Of a stretch of DNA of 64,000 bases, positions 26,685 through 37,700 are shown in pieces. This DNA comes from CAXBBB01 sp963841855. Its GTDB lineage: Bacteria; Bacteroidota; Rhodothermia; Rhodothermales; BA12. Each line of letters begins with the position of its first letter. Positions within the stretch are counted from its first letter, which is position 1. The stretch lies in assembly GCA_963841855.1 (NCBI GenBank), contig CAWJEJ010000004.1, positions 558,001 through 622,000 on the forward strand, written 5' to 3'. Under the pieces are notes generated by a model. The model was not told where the DNA came from and did no database searches. It saw nothing but the letters and a program-made list of their open reading frames with translations. A program made the translations under genes and the position numbers.

Positions 26685-27682
26685 ACCGTCACCTCCAGGC
26701 TGGAGCCGCGCGTGATGAGTTCGGGCGTGAAACGCGTCGTTTCGGCGATGCGGTCGGGCGCGTCGAGGCGCGAGAGCAGACGCTCGACCGAGAGGCGGCC
26801 CATTTCGTACATCGGCTGGCGCAGCGTCGAGAGGCGAGCGTAGGCGCTGGGCTTGATGTCGTCGAAGCCGACGACGGCAACGTCCTCAGGGACGCTCATG
26901 CCTGCGTCGTGGAGTGCGCTGAGTACGCCCAGCGCCTGCACGTCGGTCGCCACGAAGACGGCGTCGGGAAGGTCGGCGAGGCGTAGCAGGTCGACGGCGG
27001 CCTGGTAACCCGACTCCTCGCAGAAGCCTAGCGGTCGCAGATCGGAAGCGCTGATGAGCGGCTCGAGCCCGGCCTCTGCCAGCGCACGCTCATACCCGGC
27101 CCGGCGCTGCTGAGCGACGAACGGCTCGGGCGAGACGGTGACGTGGGCGATGCGGCGATGCCCGGCCTCGACCAGGTGACGCGTGGCCCGGTAGGCACCC
27201 TCGACATTGTCGACCAGGATCGAGTCGAACTCGGGATCGCTCTCATCGACGAGCACGACGCTCTGCCGCGAACGCTGGAGCAGCTTGCGCCGCTCGGGCG
27301 TGATCGGAGTCGAGAGCAGCAGAAGCCCTTCCGAGCGGCCCCGCTGCAGCGCGCGCGCCAGCTGCCCATCGACCTCGTCCGGCGTGGCAGCCGAGTAGAC
27401 GAGCAGGTCGAACTCGGTTTGTGAGAGCTCGTCCTGAATGCCTCTTAGCACTTCCATATAGAAGTAGTTGGTCAAGACCGGAATGACGGCCGATATCAAG
27501 TTGGTGCTGCGCCGGGCCAGGCTCTGAGCCATCGCGTGCGGCCGGTAGCCCAGCTCGAGCGCCACACCCTCGACGCGGGCACGCGTCGGCGCCGACACGC
27601 GCTCGCTGTCGTTGAACACGCGCGAGACGGTCGCAATCGAGACCGACGCCTCGCGGGCTATGTCGTAGATCGTGACGGGCAC
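26681..27682 (-). CDS. LacI-family transcriptional regulator of the starch block
   Basis: A 333-residue LacI/GalR repressor with a GTG start. The N-terminal helix-turn-helix and hinge read TIYDIAREASVSIATVSRVF, then NDSERVSAPTRARVEGVALE and YRPHAMAQSLARR. The rest is the periplasmic-binding-protein-like effector domain: LISAVIPVLTNYFYMEVLRG, then VVLVDESDPEFDSILVDNVE, and VAVVGFDDIKPSAYARLSTL. It is the first gene of the minus-strand run and is translationally coupled to the foldase gene. A sigma-70-like promoter flanked by two operator-like palindromes lies just upstream, so it is probably autoregulated and derepressed by a maltodextrin-type sugar. The effector is inferred. Confidence 0.93.
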   Translation of the reverse strand: MPVTIYDIAREASVSIATVSRVFNDSERVSAPTRARVEGVALELGYRPHAMAQSLARRSTNLISAVIPVLTNYFYMEVLRGIQDELSQTEFDLLVYSAATPDEVDGQLARALQRGRSEGLLLLSTPITPERRKLLQRSRQSVVLVDESDPEFDSILVDNVEGAYRATRHLVEAGHRRIAHVTVSPEPFVAQQRRAGYERALAEAGLEPLISASDLRPLGFCEESGYQAAVDLLRLADLPDAVFVATDVQALGVLSALHDAGMSVPEDVAVVGFDDIKPSAYARLSTLRQPMYEMGRLSVERLLSRLDAPDRIAETTRFTPELITRGSSLEVTV

Positions 27683-27690
27683 TGAGTAGG

Positions 27691-27704
27691 TGTAAGCGCT
27701 TACA
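27691..27704. promoter_or_regulatory. LacI-family operator O1, perfect palindrome
   Basis: TGTAAGCGCTTACA is a perfect 14-base palindrome with the central CG of LacI/GalR and MalR/CcpA-type operators. It starts 9 bases upstream of the lacI GTG and lies at the predicted transcription start, just downstream of the -10 box. Binding here should block the starch operon promoter. Confidence 0.85.
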
Positions 27705-27712
27705 GGATGGGG

Positions 27713-27741
27713 ATGTTACCGAATCACTACGGTCAGGTCAA
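27713..27741 (-). promoter_or_regulatory. Sigma-70-like promoter of the lacI/starch operon
   Basis: On the minus strand a -35 box TTGACC (27741-27736), a 17-base spacer and a -10 box TAACAT (27718-27713) are present. The predicted start is near 27706, giving a short leader of about 24 bases to the lacI GTG. The promoter lies between two operator-like palindromes. Many Bacteroidota use a different -7/-33 pattern, so this needs transcript mapping. Confidence 0.55.
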
Positions 27742-27749
27742 GCCTAAAA

Positions 27750-27763
27750 AGAAAGCGCTTACA
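27750..27763. promoter_or_regulatory. LacI-family operator O2, near-perfect copy
   Basis: AGAAAGCGCTTACA matches O1 at 12 of 14 positions and keeps the central AAGCGCTT. Its centre is 59 bases from that of O1, upstream of the -35 box. Such a pair could allow looping or bind the same repressor with different strength. Confidence 0.7.
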
Positions 27764-27927
27764 TGAAAATGCTCAAGACTCTTCTCAACCGTCGTCTAAC
27801 CCGACTCAACCGCACCGCCCATATCACTCTTCATCACAATTCAGCGCATCGAGTTAGCGAATCCACTTTCACACGCGCCAAGCAGCGGATGTATCGCCTT
27901 GGTAAACGTCGACTTAGGACGTTGTTG
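27764..27927. other. Non-coding gap between the operators and the MGMT-fold gene
   Basis: AT-richer than its surroundings. A plus-strand open frame here lacks codon bias and runs antisense into the MGMT-fold gene, so it is not called. A small inverted repeat, AACGTC at 27905-27910 and GACGTT at 27918-27923, lies just past the MGMT-fold gene stop but has no T-run. Confidence 0.4.
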
Positions 27928-28251
27928 TCAGTCGGGATGAGCCGGATCCCACAGGTGGGATTGGAGGTCGGCTCTACCGTCTTCGAGGAAGGCGACGCCT
28001 TCGGATTCCAGGCGCTCGCGCATGATCGTCGGCGTCTCGAAGTGGCGCGCGCCCGTCAGTTCGCCCCGCCGATTGAGCACGCGGTGGCACGGCAAGTGCG
28101 TTCCTAAGGCTGCTTTCATCGCCCACCCGACGGCGCGCGCGCTGCGGCCCGAGGCCAGATGCCGCGCGATGTGCCCGTACGTCGTCACGCGGCCGTGCGG
28201 AATCTGGGCGACGATGTCCCAGACGCGGTCGAAGAACGTGTCGTCGGCCAC
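27928..28251 (-). CDS. Short MGMT-fold DNA alkyltransferase-like protein with PCHRV Cys
   Basis: A 107-residue protein made only of the C-terminal DNA-binding/active-site domain of O6-alkylguanine-DNA alkyltransferases. The helix-turn-helix part reads VWDIVAQIPHGRVTTYGHIA, then GRSARAVGWAMKAA. The active-site motif is LPCHRVLNRRGELTG. The alkyl-acceptor Cys is kept, whereas most alkyltransferase-like (ATL) proteins of this size have Trp there. It may thus be a true minimal alkyltransferase or an ATL-type lesion sensor. GTG start. It begins 2 bases after the stop of the histidine kinase on the same strand, so the two are probably co-transcribed. Confidence 0.88.
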   Translation of the reverse strand: MADDTFFDRVWDIVAQIPHGRVTTYGHIARHLASGRSARAVGWAMKAALGTHLPCHRVLNRRGELTGARHFETPTIMRERLESEGVAFLEDGRADLQSHLWDPAHPD

Positions 28252-28253
28252 GG

Positions 28254-30617
<2,364 letters not shown>

Positions 30618-30905
30618 CGTTCGGGGTGGGCGAGGAGACGAGGCAAGGTACTGCGCGCGCCATGTGACGACGCGGCGACGCCCGCCCGCTTGGGGGCGGG
30701 CGCATTCTACTTTTCGCAGTTCGCTCCCCACCCATTCAACCGTCTCTCCTGCGAAGGCAGGGATCCACAACGGCCATGAAAGCCAGAACCCGCTTGTGAT
30801 CTGCCCCTGACCGAGACTCAACATCAGTCGCCAGCGAGAATGCGCCCGCCCTGCCGCCCGCTTGGAGTCGTTCGGCGTTACTTTGCCGCTCCTCCCAACG
30901 CGTTC
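30618..30905. other. Divergent intergenic region between the histidine kinase and aroQ
   Basis: A 288-base gap between genes transcribed away from each other, so it should hold both promoters. No convincing -35/-10 pair was picked. It contains the short palindromic repeat at 30741-30770. Confidence 0.4.
30741..30770. repeat. Short dispersed palindromic repeat
   Basis: The core TCTCCTGCGAAGGCAGGGA forms a stem TCCTGC/GCAGGGA around GAAG. On the minus strand it reads GGATCCCTGCCTTCGCAGGA. This is the form of REP-like repeats common between genes in many bacteria. Only one copy was seen in the window. Confidence 0.55.
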
Positions 30906-31370
30906 ATGCCTTCGATTCTCGTCCTCAACGGCCCCAACCTCAACCTGCTCGGCGCGCGCGAGCCGGACGTGTACGGCCACGCCACGCTGGCCGACATCGA
31001 GGCTCGCCTGGACTCCTCGTTTTCGGACGTCGACCTGTCGTTCTTTCAGTCCAACCACGAAGGCGAACTGGTCGACCGTTTGCAGCAGGCCGCGGCCGAT
31101 GCCCTGGACGGCGTCGTCTTCAACCCCGGCGCCTACGGCCACACGTCGATCGCGCTGCGCGACGCCATCGCCGGGACAGGACTGCGCGTCGTCGAAGTCC
31201 ACATCAGCAACGTCCACGCGCGCGAGCCTTTTCGGCATATGCTGATGCTGGCTCCCGTATGCAGCGGCACCATTTCGGGCCTGGGCATCGAAGGGTACGC
31301 GCTAGCCGTGCTGGCGCTCGTCGGTCAGATCGCGCGGGCGGGCGAGGCGGCAGCGCAGGCAGAGGGTTAG
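30906..31370 (+). CDS. aroQ: Type II 3-dehydroquinate dehydratase
   Basis: A 154-residue enzyme of the shikimate pathway that removes water from 3-dehydroquinate to give 3-dehydroshikimate. It is a dodecamer in the family. The N-terminal motif VLNGPNLNLLGAREPDVYG has catalytic Tyr23 and the flexible-loop Arg18. FNPGAYGHTSIALRDA has Asn73 and His79, and VEVHISNVHAREPFR has His99 and Arg106. All key residues are intact and the length is normal. It lies 3 bases before the YdjM-like gene, so the two are probably co-transcribed. Confidence 0.97.
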   Translation: MPSILVLNGPNLNLLGAREPDVYGHATLADIEARLDSSFSDVDLSFFQSNHEGELVDRLQQAAADALDGVVFNPGAYGHTSIALRDAIAGTGLRVVEVHISNVHAREPFRHMLMLAPVCSGTISGLGIEGYALAVLALVGQIARAGEAAAQAEG

Positions 31371-31373
31371 GCG

Positions 31374-31880
31374 GTGCCGGGATACAAAGGCCATTTGGCA
31401 GGCGGTTTTTTCGCCTACGGGATTTTCCTAGCCCTCCTGATCGCCGCGTTCACCGTCGACGCGGCCTACGCGCAGTTCGGACTGGTCGAACTGGTCGCCT
31501 ACCCCATCGGCCTGCTGGGCATCTGCCTGATGTTCGCGCTCTGGCCCGACGTGGACACTAACTCCAAGGGGCAGGACCTCTTCTACGTCATCTTTTTCGT
31601 CGCCGACCTGGTCTTGATAGGCGCGCGGCACTTCGAGGAGGCGGCGTATCTGGGCCTGTTCGCCATCCTGCCGATTCTGGGTAAACACCGCGGCTGGACG
31701 CACACGTGGTGGGCAATGCTGCTCGTGCCGCTGCCGCTGCTCGCGCTGCCCTACTTTCTGGTCCCCGCGCGCCCGCTGGCCGGACTGCCGTTCTACGGAG
31801 CCGCCGTCGCCGGGTACGCCTCTCACCTGCTGCTCGACGGTTACCGCCTGCGCCCCAAGCGCCGCAAGGCTCGCCGCTAA
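31374..31880 (+). CDS. YdjM/DUF457-like inner-membrane protein (predicted metal-dependent hydrolase family)
   Basis: A 168-residue integral membrane protein with a GTG start. About four membrane spans are seen (GGFFAYGIFLALLIAAFTVD, VAYPIGLLGICLMFALW, LLVPLPLLALPYFLVP). The family's metal-ligand pattern is present: His in GYKGHLAGG near the start, LWPDVDTNSKGQ, KHRGWTHTWW and ASHLLLDGYRL. Family members are often called LexA-regulated membrane-bound hydrolases, but their reaction is unproven. The C-terminus is a basic tail (RPKRRKARR). It follows aroQ by 3 bases and precedes a flippase. Confidence 0.8.
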   Translation: MPGYKGHLAGGFFAYGIFLALLIAAFTVDAAYAQFGLVELVAYPIGLLGICLMFALWPDVDTNSKGQDLFYVIFFVADLVLIGARHFEEAAYLGLFAILPILGKHRGWTHTWWAMLLVPLPLLALPYFLVPARPLAGLPFYGAAVAGYASHLLLDGYRLRPKRRKARR

Positions 31881-31893
31881 CTCTTCGCTCTGA

Positions 31894-33489
31894 ATGGGCT
31901 TTGCCTCCCGCCTGAAAAAACTCGCGTCCGAGACGGCCATCTACGGTCTCTCGTCGATCGTCGGGCGGATGGTCAACTTCCTGCTCGTGCCGTTCTACAC
32001 GAACGTGTTCGACCCGGACCGCTACGGCGTCGTGATCGCCATTTTTACGGCGTTCGTGTTCTTCAACATCGCGTACACGTACGGCATGGAGTCGGCGTAC
32101 TTGAAGTACGCGTCGGGGTCAAAGGGCAGGCCGCAAGCCGGGAATGCGTTTTCGTCGGCGATGCTGGCGCTGCTGGCGTCGTCGGCCGTGCTCTCGTCGC
32201 TGTTCCTGCTGCTGCCCGAGCAGATCGGCTACGTGATCGGGATGCATAGCGAGTACGAGTTGCTCTACTACGCGGCGGGAATTCTTGCGCTCGACGCGCT
32301 GACGGTCGTGCCGTTCGCCGAGCTCAGGCTGGCCAACCGCCCGTGGGTGTTCGCCGCCATCAAGATGACGAACATCGGCGTCAACGTGGGTCTGAACGTG
32401 TGGCTGATCAAGGGATTGGGCTGGGGCATCGAGGCCATCTTCGTCGCCAACATAGCCGCGTCGGGCGTGGCGCTGCTGCTGCTGCTGCCGGTCATCTGGA
32501 CGCGCTGGGCGTCGCCGTCCAAAGCGATCATGCGCAAGATGCTGATCTTCGGCCTGCCGTTCGTACCGGGCGGGCTGGGCTACGCTCTGGCCGACCGCCT
32601 GAACATCTTTTTCCTCGCTAACCTGGACGAGTCGACCGTCCGCAGGCTCTACGGCGACCAACTCGACGCCGAGGCGCTTATCGCCAAGGGGCAACAGGCG
32701 GCGGCGCTGGCGACTGAGCAGGGCAAGACCGCAGCCGAAATCGCCGAGGCTGCGACGGGCGTCTGGGGCGACTACGTCGTCGGCATCTTTGGGACGGGTT
32801 GGAAGCTGGGCATCTTCTTGGTGCTCGTCGTGCAGATGTTTCGCTTCGCGTGGCAGCCGTTCTTTCTACAGCACGCCGAAGACCCCGACGCTAAGCCCCT
32901 CTTCGCGCGCATCTTCACCCTTCTCACGGCGGGACTGGTGCTGTCCGTCCTCGCGATCTCATTCCTGGCCGACGACCTGGTGCGCATCCCGATTCCGGGC
33001 GGCGATGGCGAGCGGTTCTTGATCGGACGGTCGTACTGGTTCAGCATCACCATCGTGCCGCTCGCTCTGGTCGCCTACTTTTTCCAGGGCTGGTACTACC
33101 TGTTCTCGGCGGGCCTCTACCTGACCGAGAAGACCAAATACCTCGTCCACGCGACGTTCGCCGGAAGCGCCGCCTCGGTCGTGCTCAACCTGCTCTTGAC
33201 GCCCCAACTCGGCATGGTCGGCGCAGCCTGGGCGACGACCGGAGCCTACGCCGTGATGGCAGGCGTGCTCTACTTCATCACCCAACGCTTCTACCCGATG
33301 ACCTACGACTGGAAGCGCGTCTGGACCGTCTGCGCGCTGGGCCTGGGCCTGTTCGCGCTCTGGGCGTTCGTGCCCGTCCTCAACGCGTGGTACATCGAGA
33401 TCGGGCTGGTGCTGCTCTTCGGCGCCGCCCTCGTGCCCATCGGCATCATCCCTCCGCGCCTGATCAAGCGGCTGTTGAAGCGGGCGTAG
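31894..33489 (+). CDS. Polysaccharide/oligosaccharide flippase (Wzx/MATE-like)
   Basis: A 531-residue membrane protein of the MOP superfamily that would flip lipid-linked sugars across the inner membrane. About 12-14 spans are seen. The N-terminal signature is ETAIYGLSSIVGRMVNFLLV, then YTNVFDPDRYGVVIAIFTAF. A hydrophilic insert of about 50 residues (YGDQLDAEALIAKGQQ to AEAATGVWGDY) lies mid-protein; it is predicted helical and is unusual for the family. The C-terminus ends in RLIKRLLKRA. No glycosyltransferase lies next to it, so its lipid-linked substrate is unknown. It starts 13 bases after the YdjM-like gene. Confidence 0.88.
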   Translation: MGFASRLKKLASETAIYGLSSIVGRMVNFLLVPFYTNVFDPDRYGVVIAIFTAFVFFNIAYTYGMESAYLKYASGSKGRPQAGNAFSSAMLALLASSAVLSSLFLLLPEQIGYVIGMHSEYELLYYAAGILALDALTVVPFAELRLANRPWVFAAIKMTNIGVNVGLNVWLIKGLGWGIEAIFVANIAASGVALLLLLPVIWTRWASPSKAIMRKMLIFGLPFVPGGLGYALADRLNIFFLANLDESTVRRLYGDQLDAEALIAKGQQAAALATEQGKTAAEIAEAATGVWGDYVVGIFGTGWKLGIFLVLVVQMFRFAWQPFFLQHAEDPDAKPLFARIFTLLTAGLVLSVLAISFLADDLVRIPIPGGDGERFLIGRSYWFSITIVPLALVAYFFQGWYYLFSAGLYLTEKTKYLVHATFAGSAASVVLNLLLTPQLGMVGAAWATTGAYAVMAGVLYFITQRFYPMTYDWKRVWTVCALGLGLFALWAFVPVLNAWYIEIGLVLLFGAALVPIGIIPPRLIKRLLKRA

Positions 33490-33531
33490 CCGACCTGCGT
33501 ATCTTGCCCAAACAGCATCCAGCCGGTATCT

Positions 33532-33957
33532 ATGGGACGCATCGTAGGCAACGTCGACACGCCCGCCAAGCGCCGCAACGCGCACCTGCGCTCGTGCGCC
33601 GAAGTCGTCCGCCTGCTCGCCCAGCGCGCCGAGATGGGATCCGAAGAGCGCGACATGGCGGCGTTTCTCGTCTTCAGCTTGAGAGGCATCTGGACGACGA
33701 TCGACGAGAGCGCCCAGGTCTGGGACGAGCGCGACTATTGGAAAAAGTCCGAAGCGCTCCGCCACAAATGGCGCTGGACCCGGACGCAAGCCGACACCAT
33801 CGAGCAGATCCTCCGCGCCGACACGCTCAGCGCCCTGCCCGTCCCCCTGATCGAACTCGTCGGCCATCTGGGCGACGTGACCGTGACCCAAATCACGCGC
33901 GACTCGGACTGGTGGGTCGGCGCCTACCGCGCGCTGATGAAGCAGCAGGCGGCGTGA
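33532..33957 (+). CDS. Conserved-looking hypothetical protein, 141 residues
   Basis: An unrecognised cytoplasmic protein (MGRIVGNVDTPAKRRNAHLR). It reads as mostly helical, with Trp-rich stretches (LRGIWTTIDESAQVWDERDY, HKWRWTRTQADTIEQILRAD). No signal peptide or membrane span is seen. The codon pattern matches neighbours, so it is likely a real gene. It follows the flippase by 42 bases on the same strand and converges on the outer-membrane-like gene at 33992. No function is assigned. Confidence 0.65.
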   Translation: MGRIVGNVDTPAKRRNAHLRSCAEVVRLLAQRAEMGSEERDMAAFLVFSLRGIWTTIDESAQVWDERDYWKKSEALRHKWRWTRTQADTIEQILRADTLSALPVPLIELVGHLGDVTVTQITRDSDWWVGAYRALMKQQAA

Positions 33958-33991
33958 AGTGAGCGTGCTTGGCGTCCTGAAACGAGCGGGT

Positions 33992-34771
33992 TTACTCGCT
34001 GCTGAACCCGATGCCGAAGCCGAAGCCGCTGAACGTGCCTTCGAAGTCGCCGGTCGGGTCGGTGCGGTGGTCGTAGAAGTAGCGCGCGACGAGGGCAGGG
34101 CGCAGCCAGCCTGCGATGGCTTTCTCTCCGCTGAGGCGCAGCGACAGGTCGCTCATGATTTTGAGCGAGGTGGCATCGAAATTTTCTCCATCGAACGTGC
34201 GCGCCTGGGTGACGGTCGTGAGGATGCCAAGGCGCAGCGCAGGAATTTCCAGAGCGTGGGCGGCCTGTATGCCCATGTCGATGCCGCCCACCGGAGAACC
34301 CTGCTGCTCGCTGTTCGCCCCGGCCCCGCTGATGAGCCCACCGATGCCGATGGCACCAAGGACAGGGAGCCCCACCATCAGCCCGCCCTCGGCACGAGGT
34401 AGGATTGCACCGTCCAAGTAAAGCCATCCCTTACCGTTTTCGCGGCCGTTGAGAAACTCGGTTCCCGTATCGCAGTCGACTATCGCACACCACGCCTGTT
34501 GCAGCGTGCCCGTCACATCGATGCGGACGTACTGGTAGATTTGGTCACCTCCGACACCCATCACATAGCCGCCGAGCGTATACGGCGCGTTCGTTCCGCT
34601 GCTCGTAATGGCCTGACCGGGAGTGGTGTAGGTAACGTCGTGCGAGATGAACTCGAACGGAAGGCCAACGAGGACGAGCGACTGGGGAGCACGCGGCATG
34701 AACCCGCCGCTCTGGGCGGACGCGACGGCGGGAAGGAGGACGAACAGAATCGAGGCGAGGAGAGCGCGCAT
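33992..34771 (-). CDS. Probable outer-membrane or secreted beta-rich protein
   Basis: A 259-residue exported protein (signal peptide MRALLASILFVLLPAVASAQ). The mature part alternates polar and hydrophobic residues (QYVRIDVTGTLQQAWCA, LRLGILTTVTQARTF, LRPALVARYFYDHRTD) and ends FGFGIGFSSE, like a small beta-barrel. Two Cys (CAIVDCDTG) may form a disulfide. No family is recognised. It follows the large FG-GAP protein gene on the same strand by 26 bases, so the two are probably co-transcribed. Confidence 0.65.
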   Translation of the reverse strand: MRALLASILFVLLPAVASAQSGGFMPRAPQSLVLVGLPFEFISHDVTYTTPGQAITSSGTNAPYTLGGYVMGVGGDQIYQYVRIDVTGTLQQAWCAIVDCDTGTEFLNGRENGKGWLYLDGAILPRAEGGLMVGLPVLGAIGIGGLISGAGANSEQQGSPVGGIDMGIQAAHALEIPALRLGILTTVTQARTFDGENFDATSLKIMSDLSLRLSGEKAIAGWLRPALVARYFYDHRTDPTGDFEGTFSGFGFGIGFSSE

Positions 34772-34797
34772 GTGCTGGAGAGGTGAGGATGAGAGAT

Positions 34798-37700
34798 TCA
34801 GCGGCCCAGCACGACGACGGTCTTGGCGACGCGCGATCCGTCGTGTTCGAGCACGAGCAGGTACGTTCCCGCTGCCAGCGACCCGGCGTCAAGGCTCGCG
34901 TGCTGCGGTCCGGCGGCCAGCGTCCGGTCCGCGAGCAGGGCGACGCGGCGGCCCATCAGGTCGTAGAGCGTCAGGCGTGCGTGTCCGGCCGTCGGCAGGG
35001 CGAAGGGGACAGACGAGACTCCAGTCGCCGGGTGCGGCCACGTACCGCCGAGCGTCAGGGCGAGAGTCGACACGTCGGCTTCAGTGGACGTGGCGACGGT
35101 CGACAGGTCGAGGCGGGCCAGTCCATAGGTGAAGCCTTCCTGCTGGAACGTGGACGAATAGAGTTCTACCTGTCCGTCGGCGTCGAGGTCGGTGGCAAAC
35201 GCGAGGTCGGCGTTGAGGAAGCGCGTCTGAGCGCCCAGTCCGCCGGTCCCGCCACGGAAGATCATCAGGTCGGTGCCGCCGGTGTTGGAATCGCGAATCG
35301 TGCCGGCGAGATCGAGGACGCCGTCGCCGTTGAGGTCGACCAACTGCAGGCCGCGCAGGTCGGACGAGACGACGGTCTGCCGCTCGGGTGCGCCGAACGA
35401 TCCGGCTCCGAGCGATCCCGCCGTCGACGTGTTGCGCAGCACGACCAGTTCCTGCTGGGTGAAGTCGTCGCTCGTGTATGCGCCCTTGCCGACCAGGTCG
35501 GCCTTGCCGTCGCCGTCCACGTCGCCCACGGCATCGAGAAAGAGCGAGCCGGTGAACTGGACGCTGTCGACGGCGAACGACGACGCGGACAGATCGGACG
35601 CTCCGGCGTTGCGCATTGTGACGACCAGCGGGCCAGCGGAGTTGAAGCGCGAGTAAGCCAAGTCGACTTTACCATCGCCGTCGAAATCGGCGTCCCACAA
35701 CGCGACGTCGCTCTGGCTGAACAGGCGGCTGTTGTAGGGCCACGACGCCCGTTTGCCGAAGCGCAGCGCGCCCGGTCCGCTCAGGTTTTCCATCGCGACG
35801 ATCTCGCCCTTGCGCAGGACGACGATCAACTCGTCGCGCCCGTCGCCGTTGAGGTCGACGGCGTTCATGCCTGCCGGTGCGGATTCGAACTCCAACTGGA
35901 CGCCCGGCGCGAACGCGAGCGTGTCGCCGCTGCTGCGGTTGAGCGAGATGGTGATCAGGCCCGACTCGTCGCGGCGGAACAGCGCAATGGCGATGTCTAA
36001 GCGTCCGTCGCCGTCGAAGTCGTGGCGCATCGTCGACTGGAGGAAGTCGCTCTGGTAGTTTGCCGCCACGTAGCCTTGCGCCGTCGCCGGTTGGCCCCAG
36101 CCGTTTCCGTTCGCAAGCGCCGGGAAGACGAGCACGTTGGTGATCTGGTCGAGCCGCATCAGGTCGACTTTGCCGTCGCCGTTCATGTCGGCCACGTCCC
36201 AGCGATTGTTGCGATTGGTGTTGCGCGTCGAGAAGAGCGTGTCGCGCCCGGTGATGCCGTCGGGGTTGAACGGATACGTCTGCGTCCGGCTGACGCGCAC
36301 GAGCGGGCCGTCCGCTGCACTCCCGCCACTCGCCACGCGCACGCGCCCGGCGATGACCCCGCGCGGCACGCGGACGGTGAGTTGCGTCGCGGACTGCGCG
36401 GTTATTTCGCCCTCGACTAATCCGACGAACGCTTTGGCATCAGCCGCGAAGCCCGTTCCATCGACCGTAATCGACTCCCCGGCGACGACCGAACTCGGCG
36501 ACACCGCAGAGATGGTCACGCCAGCGTCAGCCGCTCCGGTGGAGAACGGAACGCCCGATGACCACGGACCGGCCATCAGCCCCGCCGTCGCTCGGACGCG
36601 GGCGAACAGCGACGCGCCAGCAGGCAATCGCCGCAGCGTCAGGCTGCCGTCCCCTGTCCCGCCGACGCGCACGATGCTGGTCGAATCGAACGCCGCCGAC
36701 GTGTTGACTTCGATGTGGTAGCGGAACGCCTCGGCGACGTTGGTCCACGAGAAGGTGGCGGACGCGCCGGTCACCGCAGCGGTCAGCGCGGGAGCGGTCA
36801 GAGTCGGCGTGCCCGCGATCCAGTCGACCGTTGCGGCCTCACCTTCCTGTCCCCGGTTATTGATCGCGCGGACCGACAGATGCACGCGGTTGTTGGGGCG
36901 CGTCTGGACGGGCGGAACGACGAAACTGGTATCGGACGTGACGTAGCGGGCGGCGTAATCGGCGGCGAAGCTGTTCCGCGTCTCGACGGTGACCGAGTAA
37001 CGCTGAGCGGATCGGACGCTCGTCCACAGCGCAGCGATGGGACCGCTGCGCGTTGGGCTGCCTGCCGTAGGCGTGAGGATCGTCGGCTTGGGCAGATTGG
37101 CGTCGTCGAACGTGGCGAAGCGCACGAACGAGGCGCGCGCTCCTTCGCGTCCGCCCTGCGTCGAGAACATGCGCAGCTGGTAGGTCGTCGCTCCGGTGAT
37201 GAGCGGCGAGGTGAGAACAGTACTGGTCACGCTGCCGCCGCGGACCGTGTCGGAGAGAATCGGGAAGAAGTCGAACACGCCGACGCTGTTCGGAACGGGG
37301 ATTCCGCGCTCGAGCAGGAGCGTGTAGCCGTCGGCTCCGGCTACGGCGTTCCACTCGACGCGGATGCCCGGGTCGAACGCGATGCCCGTTTGCCCTTGGG
37401 TCGGCGAGGTGATCGTCGGCGCGGCGATGTTGGGCGGCTCGGGCTGGGTCGTAATCGCGATGCCCGGCGTCTCGGCCCCGGCGATCACGCCCACGCGCGC
37501 CCGGACACTCCACGTGTAGGTGCGGCTGCCTTGCAGGTTGGTGACCTTGAACGTGTCTGCGAGCGAAAAGCGCTGCGTGAAACTCTGGGGCGACGAGGCA
37601 ATCGTCACGTCGTAGCCCGTCGCCCCGGCGACTGGCGTCCAAGAGAAGCGAACACCTCGGTACGGAACGTCGGTGCCCGCCATCGGGCGGATCTGCGTCG

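Noticed and set aside
24768..26843. 691-codon plus-strand open frame
   Set aside because: Antisense shadow across three good minus-strand genes.
27763..28107. Plus-strand frame starting at the second operator
   Set aside because: Atypical codon use, overlaps the MGMT-fold gene antisense, no motif.
30618..31238. N-terminal extension of the histidine kinase
   Set aside because: It is antisense to aroQ and passes through a palindromic repeat; the PAS domain begins right after the ATG at 30617.
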